From: Alphaproteobacteria bacterium
Lineage (GTDB): Bacteria > Pseudomonadota > Alphaproteobacteria > Rhizobiales > Beijerinckiaceae
NCBI GenBank assembly: GCA_016869595.1
Contig: VGDT01000016.1
Location: 1-60,737 of the forward strand
DNA: 60,737 bases
Direction of reading: 5' to 3'
Below, one piece after another: positions 26,777-35,404 of this stretch (the first letter of the stretch is position 1; the number at the start of each line of letters is the position of its first letter). Position numbers and translations under genes: made by a program. The notes under the pieces were generated by a model. That model was not told where the DNA came from. It worked only from the letters and a program-made list of their open reading frames with translations, and ran no database searches.

Positions 26777-28116
26777 CCGCCGACCTTCCGACTGTCTGAC
26801 TTTGCCCACCATGGGCCCGAGTCGATTGACGCTCCGTCCTTGCGGAACTCAACATAAAGTATGGGTTGTTTCGCGCCGATTGCGATGGTCGCCGCGGTTT
26901 GCGCGGTCCCGTCACCCATGCTGGCTACCGGCTCACCCGCGAGAACAAACTGTCCCACGTTGACATTGGTGCGACTCATGCCGGCCAGGACCACATAATA
27001 GCCGCCGCCGGCGTTGATGATCAAGAGTTGCCCATAACTTCGGTAAGGGCCTGAAAAGGCTATCCAACCGTCGCAAGGGGCGATAACGACGCCATTTTCC
27101 CGCGCCGCGATCGACAGGCCCTTCTCCTTCCCCCCGAACCCGTCAGGCGCGCCAAATCGGCGCACCACGAGGCCGGAAGCCGGCGCCGGCAGCCGGCCTT
27201 TGAGATCGACGAAGGCGACCGCCGGCGTAAGCCGAGCCGGGTCTTTGAACGGGGCGGACAGCGCCTTGAGCCGTTCTTGCTCGGAAAGCTTCGCCTGAGC
27301 GGCGGTGCGCTCTTCGTCGGCCTTGCGCGCCGCCTCCGCCGCGCGCTGCGCCGCCACGCTTTCCGCCTCCATCCGCGCAATGAGGTCCTTAAGGCTCGTT
27401 GCGCGTTGCGCCAGCGACCGTGCGCGTTCCTGCTCCGCCTTCAATGCGCTTTGCGCGGTCGAGAGCGCCTCCTGGCGCTCGGCGATCATCGGCGCAAGCC
27501 TTTCGCGCTGCGCCTTGAGGCTTGCGCGCTGTTCGCCAAGAAGATTCTGCTCGCGTCGGACGCCGTCGCGCACCTGCTCCAATTCGGTCAGGTCGCGCTG
27601 AAGCTGCCGCGCCTCGCCGCGCATTTGCGGGAGCACCGCGCCGAGCGCGAGCGACGCGCGCACGGCTTCGAGAATCTCCTGCGGTCGCGCCATCAGCGCC
27701 GGCGGCGGCCGACGGCCCATGCGCTGCAGGACGGTGAGAATTTCCATAATCAACGCGCGCCGACTGTCGAGTGAGGACACAATCTTCCGCTCGTTCTCGG
27801 TGAGCGTCGAAAGCCGCTCCTCGATCTCGGCTGCGCGCGTTTCCGTCTCCTGCAGCCGCAGCGTCGCATCAATAAGCGCGCCGTTCAGTCTTTCGCGGGC
27901 GGCGGCATGATCTATGAGCTGTTCTTCGAGCTTACGGGCGCGTTCCTGGGCGGCGCCCATGGTGTCTTCGACGCCGCGCAATTCCTGCTGCCTTGACGAG
28001 ACGTCCGGGCTCTGTTGCTCGGCGTGCGCCGAGAAGGCGAAAGGAATCGCAACGAGCGCCGCAGACATCAGCCCGCGCTTCGTGGCCTCGTTACGCGCCC
28101 TGCCCGAAACGCTCAT
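26773..28116 (-). CDS. EnvC-like murein hydrolase activator
   Basis: This 447-residue exported protein has a signal peptide ('GLMSAALVAIPFAFSAHAEQ'), a long coiled coil to about residue 310, and a C-terminal LytM/M23 domain. The zinc ligands of active M23 peptidases are missing: 'KGLSIAARENG' replaces the HxxxD pattern, and no HxH pair follows. It should therefore activate amidases rather than cut peptidoglycan, as EnvC does. I chose ATG 28116, which overlaps the end of the upstream gene by 26 bp. ATG 28071 avoids the overlap but lacks positive charges in the signal. Confidence 0.87.
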   Translation of the reverse strand: MSVSGRARNEATKRGLMSAALVAIPFAFSAHAEQQSPDVSSRQQELRGVEDTMGAAQERARKLEEQLIDHAAARERLNGALIDATLRLQETETRAAEIEERLSTLTENERKIVSSLDSRRALIMEILTVLQRMGRRPPPALMARPQEILEAVRASLALGAVLPQMRGEARQLQRDLTELEQVRDGVRREQNLLGEQRASLKAQRERLAPMIAERQEALSTAQSALKAEQERARSLAQRATSLKDLIARMEAESVAAQRAAEAARKADEERTAAQAKLSEQERLKALSAPFKDPARLTPAVAFVDLKGRLPAPASGLVVRRFGAPDGFGGKEKGLSIAARENGVVIAPCDGWIAFSGPYRSYGQLLIINAGGGYYVVLAGMSRTNVNVGQFVLAGEPVASMGDGTAQTAATIAIGAKQPILYVEFRKDGASIDSGPWWAKSDSRKVGG

Positions 28117-31100
28117 GTCCATCCGCGGCATCAATTTCGCCCGACGGCGGATATGCCCCTGAAATAGCGTCCACATTGCGGCAAAGCCCGGCGAGGATCG
28201 CGCATGCGCGCGGCGAATCAAAAAGTTCATTGAGCAATCTGGGCAACCTTCGCCGCCAATTCGAGCGTTCCCGATCCGTGCCGGGCAGATTGATGGCGCT
28301 CGTCTCGCCCGCGAGATCGTCGAGCTGCGCCATGGCGAGCACGCAAGGCGTGCGCGCGACGAACGCATGGAGCGCCTGCGCCAAGGCGTCGTCAAAGGGA
28401 CTCGATGATTGATGGGCGGCGCCGATCAGCGCCTGTCCACGGAGCGCTTTGAGAAGCGCGTCCTTTTCCGCGCGTCGCGCGATGCGGGCCGCTTCAGCCG
28501 CTTCGGGCGTGATGAGCCCCAGCGCTTCTCGTTCTGCTATGTCGGCCGCCGCCCACCAGCCTGCGACGGTCGGCAGGTCGTGCGTCGACACGCAAGCCAT
28601 GGCGCTCTTCGGATAAAGTCTCGGCGGCGCGAAGCCTTCGCCCGAACGCTCGAACCATAGGACGCGATAGCTCAGGACGTCGGCCTGCGCGAGGCGCTCC
28701 CGGAACCCTCGCGGCACAGTGCCGAGGTCTTCGCCGACGACGACGCATTGCGCGCGCCGGCTCTCGAGCGCGAGTTGGCCAAGTAAGGCGTCAAACGGGT
28801 AGCTGACATAGGCGCCGGCCGCGGGCCTTTCGCCGTCCGGAACGAGGAACAGCCGCGCGAGGCCCATGACGTGATCGATGCGCAGCGCGCCGGCATGGCG
28901 CATGTTGGCGCGCAACAGCTCCGCGAAATCGGCGCCGCCATCTTTTTCCATTTCGATTGGATTGGGCGGCGGGAGGCCCCAGCTCTGGCCTTCCGGATTG
29001 AATGGATCAGGCGGCGCGCCGATCGAGAAGCCGTCGATGAAACTTTTCGAGCGACTCCAACACTCCGCGCCGTCGGGCGCCGCGCCGATCGCGAGGTCGC
29101 GGCAGAAGCCAAGCGACAGGCCGGCCCCACGCGCATCCTGCGCTGCTTTCGCAAACTGCGCGTCAGCGAGCCATTGCAGGAACTGGTGGAAGCGGATGCG
29201 CGACTCATGTTCGCTCGCGAAAGCAAATAACGCCGCAGCGCTCGCCTCGCCAAGCTCGTGCGGCCACATCCGCCAGCTTTGGCCGTTGCGCGCCTCGCTG
29301 ATCGACTCGAACAGGCAGAAGCGCGCGAGCGCCGCCCCGCCTTGTGCAACGAAGTGAGAGAACGAGGCGGCAGGCGCTGCGTCAGGCTGGCGGCGCATGA
29401 GATCGAGGAAAACTTCAAAAGCGCGCTCGAGCGCCGCCATCTTCAACGTATGAACGCCAGGATAGTCGACCTCTGGAACGGCGCGGAGCGCGACCGCAGA
29501 ACTCTCGTCGAAATCGATCGGCGCGCCGAGCGTGCGCGCCAAGTTAGCGACGTCGATATAAAGCGGATCGAGAAAGCGCCGGTCGGAAGGATAGTACGGG
29601 CTGGCGCGGGTGCGATCTTGCGCGAACAAAGCGTGCAGCGGATTGATCGCGATGAGCGAAGCGCCCGCCTTGGCGCCGACGCGCGCAAGTTCCACGAGCG
29701 TCGAAAAATCGCCGATACCCTGATCGTTGTCGCGGCGCACGGAATAAAGCTGCGCCGAGAGGCCGAATTCGCGGCGCGCATTTTCCGGCAAGTAGCAGCG
29801 CGCCGGAGCGACAGTGAGCGCACAAATCTCTCCGCTCTCGAGCGACAAGCGATGACGACCCGCCGGAAGCGGAGGAAGCCGCGCCTCGACCCCTTCGCAG
29901 CGTCTTCCGTCCAGTCCCTGCCATGTGGTCGGCGCGGCGTTTTCTGCGCGTAGCGCAATGCGCGACTTGGCTCCGTCTTCGTGCGTGACGACAATCCAGC
30001 CCGGGATGCGGCCGTCGCGCGCGGCGAGCCGAAGGGTGAAGGGCTCGCCCTCCTTCGCCGAGCAACTCTCTGGCAGGGCGCGTCTGTCGCGAAAGTCGGA
30101 AATGCGCGCGAGGCTGTCGCGGGCGTCGTTAATCGTGCTTGCCGGAAAGCCGAGTTGCGCCAGCAGCGCGCGGACCGTCTCGCGGGGAACGTCATGCAGC
30201 GCGCCTTCTACGCTCCGCCACTGTCTTTGAACGCCTGCCGCCTCGGCAAGACGCGATAGCATTTCTTCCGAAGCTGGCGCAGAAGGCCGGCGCGCGGCGC
30301 ACTTTTCCTCCACAAGAAACACGACCGAGCGGGGCGCGACGAAGAGGCTTCCTTCAACATCTTCGTCCACGCCGTCCATCGCTGAATTGAACGCCAATCT
30401 CCAGCCGTGATTATCGCGGCCAGGCGGCGGTCGCACGACGATCTCGTCCGTACCGCGATGCAGAATGACAATGACGCGGTCGCCTTCGGCATAAAGCGCC
30501 GCGATGAGCGTTTGCGCGTCGCCATCGCGCCAGTCGTCTTCGCGCATCGGCGCGCCATCAGGGCGCAGCCATTCGACGTCGGGGATGAGCGCAGCGTCAT
30601 GCGATTCGCCGTCAAGAAAGCGATCATCGCGCAATGCCGGATGTCGGTTGCGCAGCGCGATGAGCTTCGCCGTCATATCGATCAGCTGCTCGTCGGCTTG
30701 CGCCCAATCGATCCATGAGAGGGCGTTATCCTGCGCATAGGCGTTATTGTTGCCGGACTGCGTCTTGCCGAGTTCCGAGCCCATGAGGAGCATCGGCGTC
30801 CCGCGTGAGAAAAGCAGCGTCGCAAGCAGATTGCGCGCGTCCCGCGCGCGCGCCGCATTGATCGCCGCGTCTTCGCTCTCGCCTTCGACGCCATTGTTCC
30901 AGGAGAGATTGTGGTCGGCGCCGTCGCGGTTCTCTTCGTCGTTCGCTTCATTATGTTTATGCGCGTAGGAGACGAGATCGCGCAGCGTGAAGCCGTCATG
31001 CGCCACGATGAAATTGACGCTGCGTGAGGGACGCCTGCGCGCAAACACATCCTGCGATCCGGCGAAGCGCGTCGCGAGCTCGGCGACGCCGCAAGAATCG

Positions 31101-32308
31101 CCGCGCCAGAATCGTCGCGCGCTATCCTTGTAACGATCATTCCATTCGGCGAAAGGCTCGGGAAACTTGCCGAGCTGATAGCCGCCGGGGCCGAGGTCCC
31201 ACGGTTCGGCGATGAGCTTCAAATCCCGCAACACCGGATCTTGCAGCAGCGCTGAAAGAAACGGCGCGTCGCGATTAAACCCCGAGGGGCTCCGCGCAAG
31301 CGTCGGCGCCAGATCGAAGCGAAAACCGTCGACCCCGCCATAGAGCGCCCAGGCGCGCAGCGCATCCATGACGAGGCGCACGACAGGACGGCGGTCGCAG
31401 GCGAGAACATTGCCGCAAGCGGAGTCATTGACGTAACGCACGCGATCTTCCGAAAGCCGGTAATAGCTGGCGTTGTCGAAGCCCCGGAAAGAGACCGTCG
31501 GACCGAATTCGTCGCTTTCGCCCGTATGGTTGAACACGACGTCGAGGATGACTTCGAATCCGGAGTCATGAAGCCTCGCGACGGCTTCGCGAACTTCGCG
31601 CCAGCCGCCCGGCGCCAGACGCTTATCGGGCGCCATCATCGCGATCGGGTTATAGCCCCAGTAATCGGAAAGGCCGAGCGGCGGCAGATGGCGCTCGTCG
31701 ATCCACGCAGCGCAGGGCAACAGCTCCAGCGTCGTCACACCGAGCCGTTTCAGATGCGCGATCGCCGCTTCATGCGCGAGACCGGCAAAGGTCCCGCGCA
31801 GATGCGGCGGAATGTCAGGATGAAGCGCGGTGAAGCCTTTGACGTGAAGCTCATAGATGATCGTATCGCGCCAGGGATGTTTGGGCCGCGGCCCATCCGC
31901 ATGAACCGGCTTCGTGATGATCGCCTTCGGCAGATGCGCGGCGCTATCGGCATCCGCCGCCTCGCCATAGGCGAACAACAAAGGATGCAGCGTGAAGACG
32001 CGGTCGAGCGCGAGCGCGTAAGGATCGACGAGAAGTTTCGCTGGATTAAAACGATGACCGTCGCGGGGCGTGTCGGGTCCATAAGCGCGAAAGCCGTAGC
32101 GCTGGCCTTCTCTCAGACCTTCGATATATCCGTGAAAAACGTCGCCGCTGCGCGCCGGCAATTTTATGCGCGCAACTTCTTCGTCAGCTTCGTTGAAGAA
32201 ACAAAGCTCGATTGCCTCCGCATGCGCAGAAAAGATAGCGACATTCGCGCCGCTCTCGTCCAGCGTGACGCCAAGCGGCTCTGGAGCCCCGTCGGCGACG
32301 CGGTTCAT
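28091..32308 (-). CDS. GlgX-MalQ fusion: glycogen debranching enzyme and 4-alpha-glucanotransferase
   Basis: This 1405-residue protein joins two glycogen enzymes. Residues 1 to about 665 are GlgX. They comprise an N-terminal CBM48, then a GH13 barrel with 'DVVFNHTGESD' (near 255), 'GFRFDLAPTL' (nucleophile near 329), 'AEPWD' (acid near 367) and 'VAHDGF' (near 436). From about 670 a complete MalQ (GH77) follows, with 'DQGIGDFSTL', 'ALRIDHVMGL' (nucleophile near 1143), 'VVGEDLGTVP' (acid near 1192) and 'STHDLPTVAGWW' (near 1242). Both active sites look intact. The ATG has a purine-rich ribosome-binding site that lies inside a repeat. It is the last gene of the glycogen cluster. Confidence 0.93.
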   Translation of the reverse strand: MNRVADGAPEPLGVTLDESGANVAIFSAHAEAIELCFFNEADEEVARIKLPARSGDVFHGYIEGLREGQRYGFRAYGPDTPRDGHRFNPAKLLVDPYALALDRVFTLHPLLFAYGEAADADSAAHLPKAIITKPVHADGPRPKHPWRDTIIYELHVKGFTALHPDIPPHLRGTFAGLAHEAAIAHLKRLGVTTLELLPCAAWIDERHLPPLGLSDYWGYNPIAMMAPDKRLAPGGWREVREAVARLHDSGFEVILDVVFNHTGESDEFGPTVSFRGFDNASYYRLSEDRVRYVNDSACGNVLACDRRPVVRLVMDALRAWALYGGVDGFRFDLAPTLARSPSGFNRDAPFLSALLQDPVLRDLKLIAEPWDLGPGGYQLGKFPEPFAEWNDRYKDSARRFWRGDSCGVAELATRFAGSQDVFARRRPSRSVNFIVAHDGFTLRDLVSYAHKHNEANDEENRDGADHNLSWNNGVEGESEDAAINAARARDARNLLATLLFSRGTPMLLMGSELGKTQSGNNNAYAQDNALSWIDWAQADEQLIDMTAKLIALRNRHPALRDDRFLDGESHDAALIPDVEWLRPDGAPMREDDWRDGDAQTLIAALYAEGDRVIVILHRGTDEIVVRPPPGRDNHGWRLAFNSAMDGVDEDVEGSLFVAPRSVVFLVEEKCAARRPSAPASEEMLSRLAEAAGVQRQWRSVEGALHDVPRETVRALLAQLGFPASTINDARDSLARISDFRDRRALPESCSAKEGEPFTLRLAARDGRIPGWIVVTHEDGAKSRIALRAENAAPTTWQGLDGRRCEGVEARLPPLPAGRHRLSLESGEICALTVAPARCYLPENARREFGLSAQLYSVRRDNDQGIGDFSTLVELARVGAKAGASLIAINPLHALFAQDRTRASPYYPSDRRFLDPLYIDVANLARTLGAPIDFDESSAVALRAVPEVDYPGVHTLKMAALERAFEVFLDLMRRQPDAAPAASFSHFVAQGGAALARFCLFESISEARNGQSWRMWPHELGEASAAALFAFASEHESRIRFHQFLQWLADAQFAKAAQDARGAGLSLGFCRDLAIGAAPDGAECWSRSKSFIDGFSIGAPPDPFNPEGQSWGLPPPNPIEMEKDGGADFAELLRANMRHAGALRIDHVMGLARLFLVPDGERPAAGAYVSYPFDALLGQLALESRRAQCVVVGEDLGTVPRGFRERLAQADVLSYRVLWFERSGEGFAPPRLYPKSAMACVSTHDLPTVAGWWAAADIAEREALGLITPEAAEAARIARRAEKDALLKALRGQALIGAAHQSSSPFDDALAQALHAFVARTPCVLAMAQLDDLAGETSAINLPGTDRERSNWRRRLPRLLNELFDSPRACAILAGLCRNVDAISGAYPPSGEIDAADGHERFGQGA

Positions 32309-32453
32309 GCCCCCTCCCCATCCCTCCCCCGCTTCGCTTCGCTTGCAGGAGAGGGGGCGAGATGCGGCGAACATTGCGGACTATGCGCTGCGCGGATCGT
32401 TTGGGTTCCCTCTCCCGCGCAAGCGGGGGAGGGACAGGGAGGGGGTTTCGTCA
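32309..32453. repeat. family B-like repeat between glgA and glgX/malQ
   Basis: The gap is filled by CTCCC-rich and GGGAG-rich blocks: CCTCCCC and CCCTCCCCCGC at 32312-32332, GGAGAGGGGGCGAG at 32348-32361, and CCCTCTCCCGCG with GCGGGGGAGGGA at 32410-32435. The pattern resembles a decayed family B element. On the minus strand it ends with GGGGAGGGGGC directly before the fusion gene's ATG. Confidence 0.65.
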
Positions 32454-32462
32454 CAGTAACGA

Positions 32463-33917
32463 TCACACCGACCGCTCTGCGACCGCGTCCCGAAACAGCG
32501 TGGCGTAGCGGCGCGCCGGATTGCGCCAGGACACGTCTGTCCTCATGCCGCTGACCTGAATCTTGCGCCATGTCTCGGCGTCGCCGAACAGCCGTTCGGC
32601 TTCGCGCAACGCCATGGCGAGCGCTTCCTCAGTCGTCGGCGAAAATTGCAGCCCAGTCGCGACTTCGGCTTGCAACGCCATTTCATTAGCGTCGATGATC
32701 GTGTCTTTCAATCCGCCAACGCGCGAGACGATCGGCACGGCGCCGTAACGCAGCGCATAAAGCTGAGTCAGTCCGCAAGGCTCGAAGCGCGACGGCGCCA
32801 GAAAAGCGTCGACGCCGGCCTGAATCATATGCGCAAGCTCTTCGCTGTAGCCGATGTGCACGCCGACGCGTCCGGGATGCGCGGCTTCTGCGGCCACAAA
32901 TCCTTCCTCTAACGTCTCATCTCCAGCGCCGAGCAACGCGAGTTGCGCGCGGCCGCGCATGAGCTGCGGCAAGACCTCAAGCAGCAGGTCAAGCCCCTTT
33001 TGCCAGGTCAGGCGGCTGACGACGCCGACAAGAAAAACCTCGGGGTCGACGCGCAGCCCCAGACGCTTTTGCAAAGCGGCTTTGTTCTTGGCGCGCGACG
33101 CCAGACTCCAATGATCATAGAGCGCTTCAATATGCGTATCGGTCGCGGGGTTCCATGTCTCCTCGTCAACGCCGTTCAATATGCCGCTCACATCGCCCGC
33201 CCGCGCCCGCAAGAGTCCCTCGAGACCCATGCCGAATTCTGGCGTTTCAATCTCGCGCGCATAGCTTGGCGACACCGTGGTAATGCGGTCCGCGAGTTGC
33301 AGGCCGGCCTTCAAGAAGCCGATCCCGCCGTAATATTCGACGCCATCGATCGAAAAAGCGCGCGGCGGTAAGCGTAGCGGTTCGAGCAGCGCCTTTGGAA
33401 ATTTACCCTGAAAGGCGATGTTGTGAATGCTGACGATCGTGGCCGGCCGCGGATGATCGGCATAATGCATATAGGCTGGCGCAAGCGCCGCCTGCCAGTC
33501 ATGCGCATGCACCACGTCAGGCGCAAATCCGTCCGCGCCAAGCCCGATCTGCGCGCCCGCCCAAGCCAGCGCGGCAAAGCGAAAGGCGTTGTCGGGATAA
33601 TCGACGCCATCTAGTCCTGTATAAAGTCCGCCTTCGCGCGCATAAAGATGCGGCGCAATGAGCGTGTAGATCACGACGCCATGATGGCGGGCGGCGTGAA
33701 CCCATGCGGGACCGCCAAAGAGATCATCGAACTCAAGAACCGTCTCGCCCGAGCGCAGCGTCGCAAGAACGTCGGGATAGCCCGGAATAAGCGTGCGCAA
33801 TTCGATGTTTTCGTCGGCGAGCGCATGCGGCAGCGCGCCGACGACATCCGCCAGTCCGCCGGTCTTGACGAAGGGCGCCATTTCCGAGGCGATGGCGAGC
33901 GCGCGTAGCGAACTCAT
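32463..33917 (-). CDS. glgA: glycogen synthase (ADP-glucose)
   Basis: This 484-residue GT5 enzyme adds glucose from ADP-glucose to the growing glycogen chain. It shows the N-terminal '[16 protein letters not shown]' with the substrate-binding KxGGL motif, '[14 protein letters not shown]', and the C-terminal nucleotide site '[21 protein letters not shown]' (20 residues or fewer per half). The start is ATG 33917, overlapping the glgC stop as ATGA, so the two are translationally coupled and produced together. Confidence 0.95.
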   Translation of the reverse strand: MSSLRALAIASEMAPFVKTGGLADVVGALPHALADENIELRTLIPGYPDVLATLRSGETVLEFDDLFGGPAWVHAARHHGVVIYTLIAPHLYAREGGLYTGLDGVDYPDNAFRFAALAWAGAQIGLGADGFAPDVVHAHDWQAALAPAYMHYADHPRPATIVSIHNIAFQGKFPKALLEPLRLPPRAFSIDGVEYYGGIGFLKAGLQLADRITTVSPSYAREIETPEFGMGLEGLLRARAGDVSGILNGVDEETWNPATDTHIEALYDHWSLASRAKNKAALQKRLGLRVDPEVFLVGVVSRLTWQKGLDLLLEVLPQLMRGRAQLALLGAGDETLEEGFVAAEAAHPGRVGVHIGYSEELAHMIQAGVDAFLAPSRFEPCGLTQLYALRYGAVPIVSRVGGLKDTIIDANEMALQAEVATGLQFSPTTEEALAMALREAERLFGDAETWRKIQVSGMRTDVSWRNPARRYATLFRDAVAERSV

Positions 33918-35176
33918 GCGCCGAGCCTGTCGATCATCGGCTGCGTAATGAGGCAAACGCCGGCTTCGGTGCGTCGGAAGCGCGCGGCGTCGAATCGTGG
34001 ATCCTCCCCAACAACGAGGCCCTGTGGAATCTGCACGCCCCGATCGACGACGACATTGGCAAGCCGCGCCGAACGGCCGACGTCGACATAGGGCAGAACG
34101 ACGGCGTTCTCGACTGTGGCGTAGGAATTCACACGCACGCCGGTAAAGAGCAGCGTTCGGCGCAGCGTCGCGCCGGAGACGATGCAGCCTCCTGCGACGA
34201 GCGAGGACAGCGCCTGTCCGCGCCGCCCGACCTGATCGTGAACGAATTTCGCCGGCGGCGTGATTTCGGCGTAAGTCCAGATCGGCCAGTTGCGATCATA
34301 AAGATCGAGTTGCGGCGTGAAATCGGTGAGATCGATGTTCGCCGCCCAATAGGCGTCGACAGTTCCGACGTCGCGCCAATAGGCGTTCTGTTCGCTCGCC
34401 GAGCGCACGCAGGAGCGCTCGAAATGATGCGCGACTGCTTTGCCATGCGAGACGATATAGGGAATCACGTCCTTGCCGAAGTCATGTGTCGAGAGCGCAT
34501 CGGCGGCGTCGCGGCGCAATTCTTCATAGAGAAACTTCGCCTCGAAGACATAGATGCCCATGCTGACGAGCGCGCGGTCGGGGCGTCCAGGCATCGCCGG
34601 CGGATCGCGCGGCTTTTCGACAAAAGACATGATGCGATCGTTTTCGTCGACATGCATGACGCCGAAACCGGACGCCTCGGCGCGTGGAACTTCGAGACAA
34701 CCGATCGTCACATCGGCGCCGGAGTCCACATGCTGTTGCAGCATGGGCTCATAATCCATCTTGTAGACGTGATCGCCCGCGAGCAGCACGATATATTTAG
34801 GATCATAGCTCTCGACGATATCGAGGTTCTGAAAAACGGCGTCCGCCGTGCCGAGATACCAGTGGTCTTCGGAAACGCGCTGGCTCGCCGGAAGAATGTC
34901 GAAGCTTTCATTGCGTTCGGTGCGAAAGAAGCTCCAACCGCGTTGCAAATGGCGGATAAGGCTGTGCGCCTTGTACTGCGTCGCGACGCAAATGCGTCTG
35001 ATGCCGGAGTTGAGCGCATTGGAAAGCGCGAAGTCGATGATGCGCGACTTGCCGCCGAAATAGACTGCGGGCTTGGCGCGTCGATCGGTCAGTTCCATCA
35101 GCCGCGCGCCGCGTCCGCCGGCGAGGACATAGGCCATGGCGTGACGCGCGAGCGGCGGATTTTCAAAGGCGGACAT
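33914..35176 (-). CDS. glgC: glucose-1-phosphate adenylyltransferase
   Basis: This 420-residue enzyme makes ADP-glucose from ATP and glucose-1-phosphate, the committed step of glycogen synthesis. It has '[21 protein letters not shown]' at the nucleotide site, the 'FEDIL'-like region replaced by '[14 protein letters not shown]', the sugar-phosphate Lys in '[10 protein letters not shown]', and a C-terminal left-handed beta-helix. Length and motifs match bacterial homotetrameric enzymes, which are allosterically controlled. ATG 35176 has AGGAA upstream. Confidence 0.95.
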   Translation of the reverse strand: MSAFENPPLARHAMAYVLAGGRGARLMELTDRRAKPAVYFGGKSRIIDFALSNALNSGIRRICVATQYKAHSLIRHLQRGWSFFRTERNESFDILPASQRVSEDHWYLGTADAVFQNLDIVESYDPKYIVLLAGDHVYKMDYEPMLQQHVDSGADVTIGCLEVPRAEASGFGVMHVDENDRIMSFVEKPRDPPAMPGRPDRALVSMGIYVFEAKFLYEELRRDAADALSTHDFGKDVIPYIVSHGKAVAHHFERSCVRSASEQNAYWRDVGTVDAYWAANIDLTDFTPQLDLYDRNWPIWTYAEITPPAKFVHDQVGRRGQALSSLVAGGCIVSGATLRRTLLFTGVRVNSYATVENAVVLPYVDVGRSARLANVVVDRGVQIPQGLVVGEDPRFDAARFRRTEAGVCLITQPMIDRLGA

Positions 35177-35228
35177 CGCCACTTCCTATCGGATTGACGG
35201 CCCTGTGATCGAATGAACGGCGTATCAT

Positions 35229-35349
35229 CGCCCTCATGCCGAGGAGCCTGCGAAGCAGGCGTCTCGAAGCGGGAGGGCGAGGATTGTCGCGTCTTCGGGT
35301 TTCCTCGTCCTTCGAGACGGCCCTTTCGGGCCTCCTCAGGATGAGGAAA
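35229..35349. repeat. inverted pair of family A repeats
   Basis: One copy spans 35229-35279 (CGCCCTCATG to GGGAGGGCG, with an inner CCTGCGAAGCAGG hairpin). The other, in opposite orientation, spans 35300-35349 (TTTCCTCGTCC to GGATGAGGAAA, with GGCCCTTTCGGGCC inside). The arrangement matches that at 18.7 kb. They occupy most of the gap between glgB and glgC; no gene lies here. Confidence 0.88.
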
Positions 35350-35404
35350 CCTCTGGCCCGGTCTCCTGAAGCGGACATCTTCATCGCCCCACTCGATTCG
35401 ATAT

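Noticed and set aside
26773-28116. Active M23 endopeptidase
   Set aside because: The zinc-binding HxxxD and HxH motifs are absent, so an activator role is assigned.
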